Assembly (NCBI GenBank): GCA_022577435.1
Contig: JAKOON010000008.1
Span: 20,996,501-21,060,500, forward strand
Direction of reading: 5' to 3'
Length of the DNA stretch: 64,000 nt
From: Embiotoca jacksoni
Taxonomy: Eukaryota > Chordata > Actinopteri > Embiotocidae
The position numbers and the translations under genes were made by a program. Shown here piece by piece: positions 34,811 to 48,367 of the stretch. The notes beneath the pieces are model-generated. The model saw only the letters and a program-made list of their open reading frames with translations, was not told the origin of the DNA and ran no database searches. How positions within the stretch are numbered: the stretch's first letter is position 1; the number at the start of each line of letters is the position of its first letter.

Positions 34811-36218
34811 ACACGCACACACGCACACGCACACGCATGCATGCACGCACGCACACACCTGTAATCTGGGTAAACTGTAGATGTGAAAACTTCCTCATAA
34901 TACAAGTTTACAAGTTTCTAATACAGGAAAGAGAATCGCAAAAGTAGTTTGTAGTTTAAAATGAGCCCCTTTTTATTTTGCTGTCTTCCCACTACGCACC
35001 AGTTACGTTCACCACATATGACAGTACTCCTATTTACGACCACTAATTTTCTTATAATATCCCCCCAAAAATAGGAGCCCTCTTCAAACACATGTTCAGA
35101 GTTCAAAACAAAGCCACTTGTAGTACAGCAACTGTTCACAATGATTATTTTGTGGACTACTGTGACGAAGGTAACTTTCCTTTCGTGAATGCAAAAGTCC
35201 CATAAATTCAATTACGAATGATAACTTAATCTGTTTTTTTGTTTCTCATTAATATACTGTATCTTTTTCTGGTTTAACAAGTTGCAAAGAGAGATTTATG
35301 AAGGATTTGCTAAACTATGTGTAAAATTGAATATCCATACAGACATGCAACACAACAATACAATAAAATATATACAATTTATCTTTTAATCATACTTTAT
35401 TATGCGCAAGGAAATTATGATGGTTTGATCCACTTTACTGTAATATGACATCACCAAGTCACACATGTACAAAGAAGTCTTCGATGTGCATTATACAGTA
35501 GTAAAGACTCTGATTCCACTCTCAGGCCCACCACCTCCACCTCACCACCGGGGACACCTCCCAAACCTGAGGAACACCTCGCGAATGTGAGCTGCTCTGG
35601 CCATGCCCATGCTGGACAGGTGAGTGTGTGCATGTGTGTGTTGGTGCGTTTATGTATCTGTGTACTTAAGTTGTAAATCTGATCTGGCTTTTATAGTGGT
35701 CGCTAAAATTAAAGATGTAATTCTTACAGTTGTGTGACGATAAAGTAAGAGGGAAATAAGGTGTTACTGATAAGAAATTGGGTTTTTATAACATTACATT
35801 TCATTTGGCAATTTGGCACAATTGGCAAATGGATATAGAGGAGTATCCTGTATTGCAGCGAAAGAGCCAGATGTTTCCCACAGTTGGTTAAGCTTGATTT
35901 AAAAGGAGAGGGACTTCACTGGTTTGTCAAACGTAACTTCAACTGAATGCTTATGTTGCTCGGTGTCTGCTGGATGTGTAAATGACCAACTGTTTACTGA
36001 CATGCTTGTTGGATATTATGGCACACGAGTCAGGTCACCTTCCTGTGGCCTTGTCACGATAGGAGCTGTGCGACCAGTGTATGCAGCGGGCCCACCGAAA
36101 TGTTCCAGTGTATCTGAGGGAGCAGCAGCAGGAACAAGAGAAAGCTCAGGGGAAACTCTTACTGCTTAAAGAACAACAGAGAGACAAGCAGCACATGGAG
36201 GAAGAACAGGTATGTAAA

Positions 36219-36305
<87 letters not shown>

Positions 36306-39300
36306 TTCTTACGGCAGCAAGAGTGCTCCATAAAGACTGCTTTCTGTTTGAGGTTTGAGTGAGTACATGTGAATCACGGAAGATTACGAGTACTGTACCT
36401 CTGAATGTGGATTGTGATATGAACTCATTGTATTTCTTGAATTGCCTGGTTCGACGCTATTGAACCCTGTACTGGATTTTAACATGTAAGGCATTTCGTG
36501 GGCCAAATGCCCTATCTTGCTATGTTATTGAAAGTAAAAAAATAATTAGTGATTCTGCCCCATTTTTCAGATCTGCTCCAAAATATATTTGGTCCTACTT
36601 TGACCAACGGTACACCCTTCCACCAAGTTTCATGAAAATCGGACTCCTAGTTTTTCTGCAATCCTTTTGACAAACAGACAAACCGTTTTGGAAACATAAC
36701 CTCCTTAAGGAAGGTAATTTATTCTAAACACAAAGTACAGTTTAGGATGACTGGACTGTAACTTACCATTCAGCAGGTAAGTCAGGGACATGAATGTCTG
36801 AACCAAACAACAATCCATTCAAAACTGTTCAAAAACACTTCACTTAATACCAAAACTTATCAACCTGATAGTGGTGCTAAATTTATATTTGGAAGGAGCA
36901 AAGTCTTTGGGAATCATCCTCTGAAAAACATGAATACCTAAACCAACTTTCATGACAATCCATCCAACACTTGGGCAGATTCCCCAGACCAACGAACTAC
37001 TGGACCAGCACTGTCATCACAGAGCCATGCTGCTAGGGAGGATAAAAACTGTGATTGTGTGGGTCAAATGCACTTTAATGGCGTTAATACTGTACAAAGT
37101 CAATTAAAAAGTCTGTAAAATGCTTGAATAAATTAAAATACCCTTTTCGTATTTTGTTTTGAAACTTGAAATAGCATTCATGCTATCTGCATTGGTTAAT
37201 TGAAGGTGGTTTGAAAGTCATCTGGAGTTTTTTTTTTCCATTAAAGAAGTGGGTTCAGAAAACAATATCCCAGACAGACTGAGAATTAAGAAAAAATAAG
37301 AACTTAAAAAGAAAACATTACAACAAGGGAAGGGTGGTCTTCATCCTCAGACAGCAGTGGGAAATAAATATGAGATGTGAGGTGGGATATTGCAATTCAA
37401 AGCAAAATAACTTTAAATGCGTTTTATGCCGTTTTTGCCAAAATTATTTCATGCCAACATGAAATGTCATGCTCTTGATGTTTTTTTTGTTTCAGTCAAC
37501 ATGACGAAATAAGTTGTGTGTTTTTCTGGCAGGCGAAGCTGAATGAACAACGTGAGCATGCAAAGCAGGTTGCTACATTCAACCTGCAAATGTCAGAGAA
37601 GAAGGAGAGGACTTCCTGCCCTGGTCACCCTGTGAGTAAAACTGAACATGAAATATCCAGAAAGGTGGGCAGACCACAAATGTTTATGAATATTGTAGGA
37701 ATTATTACTTAAAACTCTCTGCACCTTTTTAGTTACAGTGGCTTGTTAAAATTCGATGTTTTCTCTGATTTGAGCTTAGAATTCATTCATCTTCCCGACT
37801 CGGCCACTCACACCTCCCAGGAAGTTTCAACAGCATCGTTACATGGACGATCTTCAGAGTCAGATAGGGAGTCGACGGAAACATAAGGCTCAAGACCAGC
37901 AGAACCGTCTCTTCATGGAGCGGCTGGACCATGTCCAGCTGATCCAGGAGTGAGTAACAGAGGCACTGATCAGGTAATAATCATATGTTGTGATTAAGTA
38001 GTGTGTCATCTGGTGTGTCTTTGTGTGTTTCAGGTTAGCTTTGCAGAAGGCTCAGCAGCTGCAGCAGAAACAGGAGAATACGAAGCATTACAAGAAGGCC
38101 CTGGACATTCAGGCAAGAAAATATTCACAATCTAACTTTCGGATTTGATGTTTTAGGTTAGGTTGGGCTCGGTAGTTGTTTTGCAAAAGATTGCATTAAA
38201 AATAGCTTTGCAGTCTTTGTATGGCAATACGATATAAAGCAGCACAAGCAATAACGACCAGTGTCAACATGGGCATGGAAGTCATTTAAATGATGTATGG
38301 TATATTTAAAAAAATAGTTTTCAGGTTGACCATATAAGTAATCCAGTTTTTAAATAGTCTAAAAACACAGCTGCAGTTACAGCTTATCGCCACACGTGCC
38401 TCCAAAGAGAACAAAATGAAGCTCTTTGATATTGTAACTTTAACATAATTGTTTAACAGGCCTCATAAGGGCGTTACACTGTGAGTACTTATCTGTTTAT
38501 GAATGTCTTGTAATTTCTGCAGGCTTTTCTAACATTGCAGTCAGTTACAGATAATACAGAGTTGCTGTTTTTCAAGAATACTGTACAAGATGGCACTCAA
38601 AACTATCAGCACTCTTAATGAGAAAGAAGTGAGGAACAAACCATTAACGACCTGCAAATTAATAAATCGTAGGAGTAGTTTTTGAATAAATCAGAATGGA
38701 GGACCACATAATACTAATGCTGTAAAACAATGAGTCATTTATCATGAAATTATGAATGTTTGAAATTAATGTCGTTTTGTTCAGGTTGAGGAAGGTCAAA
38801 GGAAGGCAGCAGTATAACATTACCGCCCATCCTGCCAGTTATGAGCAGGATGGGCGGCAGCCTTGCACTGATACACTGGTACCTTCTTAACCGGCTTAAC
38901 TGCCTGCCCAGACAAACTTCTTGAAACCAGTTTTCACAAGTTTGGATCTCATAATCCAGAGCATACTCAATGGTATGCTTAGATCTGAATTTAGCCTGTT
39001 GATTTTCCCTCAGGTGGGGGATAAAAAGAGCACAGAAACTCCAGAGGGCACGCCCGACAACTCCGGGTTCAGCCGCTGTGAGACAGCAGCCAACAACGCA
39101 CTGAGCCGAGAAAGGGCAGAGAAGGTCGCCTCTGTTGTTTATTGTTGCCACTCGCCCATAAAGCTTCACATTTTTTCTAGTAGCCTCAGGCATACGGCAA
39201 AAACAACCAGTTACAGTTGGTCTATTAATATTCTCATGCCTCTCACTGTTTTGTGTTAAAACGGGACTATTATCAGAGTGATGTGATGTGTTTTTTATAC

Positions 39301-40092
39301 AAACAGCTGTTCCAGGTCAATTTTAGTGCTGCCGCTCAGAGGAAGAAGGAAGAACTGCACAAGCGTCAGCTACAGGTGGAGAAAGAAAGGGAAATGCTCA
39401 GACACAACAAAATGGAGTGAGTAAACAAAGAGGGAAATGAAAGAAACAGACAACAACGAAGATGAAAGGAAAAAAAGGTGGCAGCCTGCATCGGAAACTT
39501 GGCATGTTTTCTGTTCAGGCTGATATTGGACCGCATTAATCGCTTTGAGAGGAATCAGGACATCAGTAGGTCACTAGAGGACGAGTGGAGTCGCAGCGCG
39601 AAGCTGAAGCACAAGCGAGAGGAAGAGGAGAGGCGCTTCCTCAGGTGTGTAGATGAAGGATCACTTGGAGTCTCTATCAGCATTCACCCTTGCTTATGTA
39701 TTTGTAAATTCAAGCTGGCAATAGGTTGCTGATAAACTGGTTGATCAACCATACACACTATATGGTCAACATTGCTGTGATCACTGACAGTGACCATCAA
39801 CTCCTCAGTTGTGTGTCTGTCCCCCTGGTGAATGGAAGTCCAATGTTCACGCTCTTCACTCCAGAGGGAAATGTTTGGCTCTTTAGCCTTTAAATGATCC
39901 ACAGTGTTAACTGTGTGTCTGCTGTTTAGTCACTTCTGTCTCCCTGTGGTCAGGTCTGCTGGTCAGCTGCTGATAGATAAGCTGGCAGAGTACAGGCGCT
40001 GCTGCCAGTGTCAGAGGAAGACCACCAACTGTGGAGAGACCAACATCTGGAAAGACTCCCATTACCTGTCCGGATCACAGTTCATGATCTGA
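31868..40092 (+). CDS. ccdc81: Coiled-coil domain-containing protein 81
   Basis: Centriolar satellite/cilium-associated protein with N-terminal HU-like domains and a long coiled coil. Exons: 31868-31943, 32104-32165, 32243-32396, 32817-33001, 33095-33169, 33261-33432, 34426-~34637, 35526-35619, 36063-36209, 37533-37631, 37780-37949, 38034-38112, 39014-39124, 39307-39416, 39519-39644, 39954-40092. The first domains read IECIWAEVSGYIERQMVLQK and GVHVAGLGTFTFSQQKLDIG; the second domain has VVVEGCVRETLLLLFRALAS and VFLTFEGIGVLSFKN. The middle has LCDQCMQRAHRN; the C-terminus is heptad-rich and ends AEYRRCCQCQRKTTNCGETN then IW, as in mammalian CCDC81. Phases agree except between the exons at 34426 and 35526, which are off by one, so that donor is wrong or a small exon is missing. 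The intron after 38112 begins with GC. Identification is secure; length is roughly 640 aa. Confidence 0.93.
32189..32239. repeat. (TTGA)n tetranucleotide repeat in ccdc81 intron 2
   Basis: About twelve TTGA/TGAT units with one variant (TTTG), occupying most of the 77-nt intron 32166-32242 and ending 3 nt before the CTAG acceptor. Confidence 0.95.
33690..34080. repeat. Dispersed fish repeat (copy 1)
   Basis: Phrases such as 'ggctctgtccaaagataaaaa', 'tatgtgccaaactattactt' and 'atgctaagctaagtaaactg' belong to a common teleost interspersed sequence. A related copy is at about 57710-58100 ('agcttaatttagcataaag', 'ctctgctttgtccaaagg'). It lies in the ccdc81 intron 33433-34425. Confidence 0.55.
34780..34857. 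repeat. Poly-C then (CA)n microsatellite
   Basis: C17 followed by CA units with GC interruptions (gcatgcatgcacgcacgc). Same poly-C/CA composition as the tract in il18rap at 1491-1540. Confidence 0.93.
36221..36304. repeat. (GT)37 microsatellite then (GA)n
   Basis: Pure GT run followed by GAGAGAGAGA, 12 nt after the donor of the ccdc81 exon ending at 36209. Confidence 0.97.
38823..38857. other. Perfect 13-bp stem hairpin in a ccdc81 intron
   Basis: Arms CCGCCCATCCTGC (38823-38835) and GCAGGATGGGCGG (38845-38857) are exact inverse complements around a 9-nt loop (cagttatga). It is GC-rich within an AT-rich intron. It is too short for a typical microRNA precursor unless flanking bases extend the stem, which they do not clearly do. 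Confidence 0.8.
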
Positions 40093-40452
40093 TGACCAGT
40101 GAAGCCTGCGGCAGCACTTGGACATCTGTACCTCACAGTCCAAACAAGACCTCAACCTTTTAACTGATCTTGTGACGGCCACTAAAGGTCCAGGTTTAGT
40201 TTAGCATATGTGACGCATCCTTTGGTGTTATGGTGTGCAGTCTGTGATAGTTTCTATTTTACAGGTTCTTTCCAAAATTAGTCTTTGGAGTTCATGTTGA
40301 TTGTATTTTGAGTTTCCCTAGAATATTGTTAATTTTCCTATTTATCCAGCTGAAGACCTGTGATACATGTTGTTCCCCTCTATTTCCTGTCTACCTCTTA
40401 ACTTCCTATCTAATGAAGGAAAAAAAAAATTTGGTGTTAGAGTTTGATGATG

Positions 40453-40458
40453 ATTAAA
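40453..40458 (+). terminator. Candidate polyadenylation signal of ccdc81 (ATTAAA)
   Basis: ATTAAA about 360 nt after the ccdc81 stop codon, followed by a T-rich stretch (ctgttttgtcatttc). Confidence 0.45.
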
Positions 40459-40499
40459 ACTGTTTTGTCATTTCAAAGATTTGTAGTCAGACCATATAA

Positions 40500-43400
40500 T
40501 TAGCACCGTGTACAAAGTTTAACACGTCAGCAGACAGACAGAGATATCACGTACTCTTTGTTTCTGTGGCTTTTGGTTTTGCGTTCTTAAAAACATGACA
40601 ATCACAGCTGAGCTGATAAATGTTTTGTTAGTGGATATCCAGACTGAGAACAGCCCCGCAGTAAAAAAGAAAAAAAAGAAAAAAGGGTGTGTGATGTTTA
40701 AGGTGCCGGTGAGACTCTGAAATACAATCCAGGAAATTCAGTAACAGATTCATGTGTTTAAAGGCTTATCACAGGTGTCAAAAACACTGTACAAAGGTTT
40801 CTCATATCCATAGACAGGATTTTACGACTCTGGAAGCTTATGTTAGTAGACGATTTTATCTTTTATTACGACACTCACAATGTAAACATCAGAACAATGG
40901 TGTTCACAAACCACATTGTTTCACCAGAGCCCTTAGGCTCCTCACTATTTCATTGGACTGGCTCCCCTCAAGTGAATAAAAGGGCTGCATTTTTTTTACA
41001 CAGGGCTCAAGTCAGTGTAAATGCAGCCTTCTTCACTGGTGATGGCAGTTAAGAGAGTTGCTAAGAGCTACGTGACAATGCTGATTTGGTATGGTCAGTT
41101 AAGTTGAAGACTCAGTGTTATAGATTTGTTTGTACATGTACAATCACCTCTAGTTTATATATGCAAAACGCAAGTTTTTAACGTTAGAATTTAGAGACCA
41201 TCTAATCTTGCTACCTAGAACAACTTAGCAACCACCTTGTAACAACTTAGCAAGCACCAAGTAACACTCTTAGAACTATCTTAAAGCATCACATAAAAAC
41301 CTCCTGGAACTGCCCATCAACTACCTCAAACATCCTAGCAATCGCCTATTAAACCCCATAGCAACCACCTAGCAGCAATCTATTGAAATTCAATTTACCA
41401 ACAACTTATTAAGCACTTAAAAACTTACCAAAAACTCGAGAACAAATAGCAGCAACTAGCCAACAACTAGGAGTGCCATGTCTGTTATTTAGCAACAACC
41501 CGAGCATACACCCTTTTCACTGCACATACTGTAAAATCCCACTAATTTGGGATTTGGGATCAGCAATTTTTTTTTAGTAAAATTGACTTGAATCTAGCAA
41601 AAATCTAGCTGAAACAGAGTCTGTCCCAAGCAAAGCACAATAAATGTCCTTCAAAACATTTTGTCCTTAATCTTAATCCTCAAAGGGAGCTAAATGATAA
41701 GCCTCTGGTCATTTTTGGTCTTATCTGCAATCCTCTTGCAGATAAAAGTAGAAGTAATTTGTTCACACGGTTCAGAAGAAATAATAACACTTATCTTTAT
41801 AATGCACAGTGTATAAAACATTGTTTGTTGACTAAAAAGATAAATTGGGTCAAGTAAGAAACAAAAATATGTCCGTTAATGCGATACGCTTTTATTTGTT
41901 TTTGCCTTTTGCGTGGATATGAAGTACATTGGAGGGTAGCTGTCCCGTATCTGACCCCGACAAGTTATGAGGAACGTTCCCTGTGCCACAATAGTACAGA
42001 GATGTACAAGTCTTACAAAGAGATGAAAAGCAAGAGGGCCCCATCAGGGCCCCTAGTTTGCAAGGACTGTGAGGATAGAAAACACAAACCATTCAAATAT
42101 GTTCTTCATAAATCATTGTACGTTGAAAACAAACTGGAGCAAAGATAAAAGTGAGGAAAACAAAACAAGATAAGGATGAAAGAATATATGTGTGTTTAGT
42201 ATGGGAGGATGGGTTCATGTAGTGGTGACTTTCTACAGATGATAAATGTGTTGCAGGATCATGACAATATTCTTCTGGCTGCAGTCCCAGTCCTCTGTGA
42301 AGCCAGGACTCCCTTAACGAGCTCATGGAGGCAGTTTGAAGGTCTTTGTACTGAAACAGATGCACAATAACCTACACAATCTGGCTGATTAATTAACTAA
42401 CTGACAAACTGTGCCAATGGACAAAGAGACACTGTATGTATATGTTTTTTTCTGTATGTGCTGTGGCGGTGAAGAAACGTATCCGCCACATACTGTATCA
42501 CAGGAATGAGATACGTGATCCAGAAGAGCATTTGCCCGGAAAACAGGTCTGTAAACATTAAGTTCTCGAACAATTTTTGTAAACACTCAGATTTCCTTTT
42601 AAACTTTGCAACAAATCTATAGATTATTGCTGCAGGTCACAGGAGTACTTTGAAAACATTGCTTTGGCTTGTGGTGTGCATTCTTTCTAAGCTCAAAATT
42701 ACCTGATGCAGTGGAAATCCATACAAAGGTCAGAAAAATTGTCATATCAGTTTCGATTGTTGTCTTGAACCGAAGCTATTCTTTAGACTCTCTTCTGCCT
42801 CAGGAATGGTATTGTTGGCCGTATATGGCAGGTATGATGTTGTGGCTTTGAGCAAAGATAACATTGCCAAAGTGTGTAGACACAAGTCAGACCAGTTTAG
42901 ATGTAAAACAGGTAGAGCAGGGATGGTGGGTGTGAGTGTTGAGGGGAGAATCTGGGACACCAGGACTGCTGTTGAGTCTTCCCGAGATGTCGCGGGCCTG
43001 ACTTGACGAAACACCGGTGAAGGGAGGTGCCCACTTGATAACCCCAGTGAGTTACTGCACACTCTCAGTTTATTGATAAGGCTTTGCACTAGGTAGTGCC
43101 ATACGTGAATTAGTGAGGCGTTTTGCAGGTAAAGAAAAGCTAAGTAATATTGAGTCAGTTGACCCTTGTGGTGTTATTCCACATGAACATGGCACTTTGT
43201 GTGTTCTTTAAAACGTTTCTGTGTAGGTTTAATCATCATGGCACTAATGTCGGCCTCTGTTGGCCGAGCAGTCTGCCACTTTAATTATGACTGAAATATA
43301 CCAAAAAATATCAAATGGATTGTCATCAAATTTTGTACAGTAGTTCACGGCCCCCTGAGGATGAACCCAGTGACTATGGTGAGAACCGGCCATTTTCTAC

Positions 43401-45600
43401 AGAGCTTTTGTTTGCTTGTTTTTGGTGAACTGTTGGATGGATTACCGAGAAATGTGGTACAGCTATCCATGCAGGGAATTAATCTGAATGCATTTGGTTT
43501 ATCATCAATCAGTATTTAAGTGACAAACTAAAGCTTGTAACTGCAGTTGAGGTCTGGACCAAAGACGGGCCGGTGATCTCAGAGTTTTGTTTTATAGTTA
43601 AAAGTCTCCTTAATTGTGAAACACTCAACAAATTCCTGAACTCTTAGTTAAAATTTAACAAACAGTCTTTGTACTCCTTTTCCAATCCTAGATTAGCTCT
43701 CTGGGGTGTTTCTTGGAAGTGAATGTTGGATAAAATATTGAAGATTTGGGACTTGGAATTGAGGTGTGGTGACTAAACAGCCAAATTAGTTGTGTGGACT
43801 CACGATGTCTTTGTTGTGTATTGTTGAGTTTAAGGGGTGGAGGTCACTGCCTCAGTGGGCATCTATGATACCCTGTAAGAAGAGACCAATGACAACATGC
43901 TTAACATTGTTTGTCCTGCACATGATGACTGATTATCAGTGGAGGGGATTACATGAGGTTGAGCAATTTTGCTCAGCAACAGCACAAATGTGTCCTTAAA
44001 TATAAGCATAGTTCCTCTGGAGAAAATCTGTGAAATTAAAGAAACTTGTAAAATATAGTTAACACCCTCTACTTCCCTCTCTTTCTATTCCCTGAGCCTT
44101 TTGTGTTGTGTTTACAGCTTCCTAGGCGAGTACATCTCATGGATATTCATCCTAGTTTTACTGGCAGGCAGATGGTGGTTGGCTTTTTGACAGTCAGTGT
44201 CCGAGCCTTATTTCAGAGCCAGATGTTCCCACCCTGCCCACACGCCATCCCACAATGACCATACTCCAATCCCCATAAACCAAACACATCATGAGAGCGG
44301 GCCGGCTGGGTCACTGAATGACAGCCAGCACATAATCAGTTGTTTATGCCGTGAAAAACTAAAGGGGAACATCACTGTTCATACCCGATGTAGGAAAATC
44401 TATTGGAATATGGTCAGAATAAATAAAGATAAGAATACTTAATGCTAAAAAATTAAGATTAAAACTGGACGAATTGATGCAATATATTAACATTTTATCA
44501 AAGGGGGCATTTGTAGTAATAAACCCACCGAGAATCACCACCCGAATGTGCAGTTCCCCTCGGCTGTATGGAGTGGTTTGGCATCTTTAAACTCATTGTT
44601 TTGGTTTTATAGCTTGTTACTTCACTCCTCTGGGGCCCATTTCACCAAGAAATAGTTTCCTCCCATTTTAATCTTAACATATTTCATTAATCAAAACTAA
44701 CTCCATACTTGCTCTTCTTGCAGCCTTAACTTGCAAATATATCTGCAACTTGTGAGCAACAGTCTTTTAGTGCAACATGACATTGCCACCACTTGTGATC
44801 TACTGAGCACACAAAATGTATTTTATGGTTCAGTCTCACTGCTCTCACCAGCATCATCATCATCATAAAAAAGATGAGATTATTTCTACTGAGATTATTT
44901 CCACCTGTCGAGCAAAAGATTGCAGACAAACAAAGTTATAGGAAATAGCTGGTGAGGTAGCATTTAGTGGTTCATTCCATTTCATTCCATTAGTTTTCTC
45001 AGGACTTGGTGGAGGCCAAAACAGAGCTAAAAGAAGGAGGAATATTGGCCAGAAGCACAGCTGAATAAATTCTGCTGCATGTTTGCTGGGTGTGTGAATA
45101 ACCAACTATTTGATAAGATGTGCAACGTTCATTAAAATGTAGTTATGTCATGTACAGTATAAATGAATACGCAGCATTGCAGCCGTTACTGAAGAAACTG
45201 CTGGGGGTATAATGTATGATTCATCTCAGATAGTTAGTCTTGTATATTAGGTGATGCATCTTATCTTTGGAGGCATTGTCTTTTAACACTTACACATTCA
45301 TATAATTGTAAATGCATGATGTTCATTGGCTGTGCGTCAATCCTAACTGTCTGCTGCTTTGATATTAAATAAAAGCTGTAAGTGGAGGTTTGTGATCCGA
45401 TTTCCTCAAACAAATCATCTGAAGATATTTGATCATATGATGATGATGATGATGATGATTTGGCAAGAAAATTATATTTATTTTCAAACATGAGATCTGG
45501 TATTGATTATAGTTATGCTCAGCACATCTGAGAACCAAAAGCTGTCAGGCCAGAGCCCAGAAACAACCACGCCTGCTCCCTCAGCACCTCAGCAGTGTGT
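40500..45600. other. Gene-free intergenic stretch
   Basis: No exon with splice signals or known domain recognised. It holds a degenerate TAGCAAC-type repeat (41205-41500) and a dispersed repeat at about 43290-43480 ('ggattgtcatcaaattttgt', 'cccctgaggatgaaccc'), a form common in fish genomes. The open frames present (for example 41879-42148) show no family features. Confidence 0.55.
41205..41500. repeat. Degenerate 'cttagcaaccacc' minisatellite-like repeat
   Basis: Irregular, roughly 18-22-bp repeats of the theme CTAGCAACCACCTAGCAACA: agaacaacttagcaaccacc, taacaacttagcaagcacc, cctagcaatcgcc, atagcaaccacctagcagc, taccaacaacttattaagc. This theme is widespread in teleost genomes. Confidence 0.7.
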
Positions 45601-45617
45601 CGTACATGAGCACAGGA

Positions 45618-45722
<105 letters not shown>

Positions 45723-47662
45723 TACACACACATGCACACACAGCATCCAGCTCTGTTTCACTCAAACACACACATCCAGAGGGTATCTCATGTCACACGC
45801 TCTCCATGTCAAATTTTTTTTATTTCCTGACATAAATATACTTGTGCTGTTCTACTGAAACCTCCTCCTTTCCTGTTCCTCTTCTGATCATAAGGTACTC
45901 AACACATACAGCATACACAGATACATTATGGGCATTGTTGAGAGGGCAGCTGTGATTTAGATTTGGAAAAACAAATTCATATAGCCTTGACTTTTAGCTC
46001 CTATTTCCTCATTCCCCTCTCCCTCACTTCCCTTCTACCCTCGATCGCTTCCTCTTTCATCATTGCTTCTGCTTTCCTTTCCAATTAATTCTCCTTTTCC
46101 ACCATCTTCTTCTCCTTTTCCACCATCTCCTCCTGTTTTACTTTTTTACTTTGATTGATGTCATTCTCACTGACTTCCTTCCATCCTCCACCACTTCTCT
46201 ATATAATATTCCCATCTTCCATTAATTTATCCCTCGGTGTCCCCAGTGTATTATCTGGAGTTCCTGTTCACCTCAATTCAACACACACGTTCAGTTATAA
46301 GCATAAAGACACAGATGCTTCAGGGAGCCCATCTTAACAACCACACAGGGACATCAGTACGGATGTGCCAAAATGTGTGTGTTTTGTGGTTTTTGGTACA
46401 ATAATGTTAAATTTCAGCATAATAAAGTTCATATTAAAACAAGCTAAATTTACCTCTAAACCTTTGAAGACAGAGTCTGAACTGCCACAGTAGAAAGATA
46501 TGTGCATCATATTGTGTTACACTCTTATTTACAGGTGGATTTTTGCATTTTAAATTCTGGTGTGTGTTTTTAGGGGCGTGTTGTGTTTGTGAGTTGCTCA
46601 AACTTGTGCCCTCTCTCATGCCTGTTTATGGTCAAACTATGCTACCAGGGTGTGTCAGAGCACAGCAAGTGGGCATGGGAAGGAGAGGAAACGGCAGAGA
46701 ATGTAGACAGACAGGAAAAAGAGAGAAAATCTAACCTACCAATATATTTGCTATACCTCAACTAATGAAAGTTCTACCAGATATACAATCGTTAACCAAA
46801 AATACAAGTTATTGTCAGCAATAAAATATAAAGCTCCCACTGTTACAATTTTTTTTTTCACACTTGTTTTGTGTCCTGGCATAACCTCAGTTCAGTTCTT
46901 TACTATCCCACAAGAGAAATTTGATTTACAGACAACATTTCACAACACCAGTAAGATCAAACCACACAACAGCAGTTTAGTAAAAAGGCAATTAGTATCA
47001 TTGCCCCTTTTATTGCAGCCCTTTTGCTATTCATTACAGTTCCTCCAAATATACCTTTAAACAACTCCAAGGCTGGACATCCACACATCATATCATCTCC
47101 AGGTAAGAATGTGGAAATAAAACGACAAGTTGTAGTTTAACAATAATTTTAGAAGCACTGACCATCACTGATGAAAGAAGTAATCAGACCCTTTACTTAA
47201 GATTTTTTTATACTTTGGCGTCAATGCACAAGTTTGACATTTTACTGTTGTAGCTGCAGTTTAAGGAGGTTTTAATTATAATATATCAGGTGGTTGTCAA
47301 CCTTGTGATCAGCCCCCATCTAGCAGGTCACCAGATGTCATAAGACTGTTAATGGAGTAGAGACAGAAGAATTTTTTTTGGACTTATTTCTAATCAAATC
47401 TAACTCTGTGCCAAGCTTAAATGAGCCTTCACTAAACACATGCAGACAAGATTAACATCTACCAACCACCAAACTCCTGTTAAGACAGCGAAGAAGTTGA
47501 TCCACAAAATGAAATGTCAAAGTGATGGAGCACTGCTCAGGGAACTGTAATATAATAACAGAATATGAAATAGTTATCCATTACAGTACTTGTTACCGAA
47601 AAAAGAAATCATTACTGTAAATTTATAAAATATTATAATAAATATATATTACTACCCCACTC

Positions 47663-47665
<3 letters not shown>

Positions 47666-47747
<82 letters not shown>
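47666..47747. repeat. (CA)n-(CT)n compound microsatellite
   Basis: About 23 CA units followed directly by about 17 CT units. Confidence 0.96.
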
Positions 47748-47752
<5 letters not shown>

Positions 47753-48254
47753 AGTCACAGTACTGTACGCAGGCCACTCCCCATGTCATCGCCTGTTAAT
47801 CAACCACAGTTCATGCGCTCCCATCCGTCTACACTTGTTCTGAGTCCTTTAATAACTGAGTGTGTCCTGATGTTATGAGGGAACTGCTCCCGGTGAGCTG
47901 CTGGATCAGGTCAAGTCTGACAGCACAAGGTGGAATTTTTTTTGTTTTTGTAATACAGGGAGGATCCCCCAGAGATTTCAGTATATTCCATCTGCAAGCA
48001 GATGATGGTGAAGGTGTTGCAGCAGCATGATTGATTATACTGCTGCTCTGCCTGAACACAAACTCTACATTCAACGTCAATGTGTGTATGAATAAGGATT
48101 CAGAACAATGTTTCCATTCCGGCCTTTTAATTGCCTGCTGCTAATGGTTGCAGAACTGATAGATGCAAACAGCTGGGAATGAAAGAAAAGACACAGATAG
48201 ACGGATATAAGGTATACCCTGCCAAAATCAAGAAGTGTGTGTGTGGGAGCCTGG

Positions 48255-48274
48255 CTCTGTGTGTCTGTGTCTGT

Positions 48275-48357
<83 letters not shown>

Positions 48358-48367
48358 TGCGTGCGTG
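48255..48367. repeat. (GT)n-(GTGC)n compound microsatellite
   Basis: Interrupted then pure GT units, changing into seven or eight GTGC units (gtgcgtgcgtgcgtgcgtgc). Confidence 0.96.

Noticed and set aside
41879..42148. 89-codon open frame
   Set aside because: No family features; length is within chance for this region.
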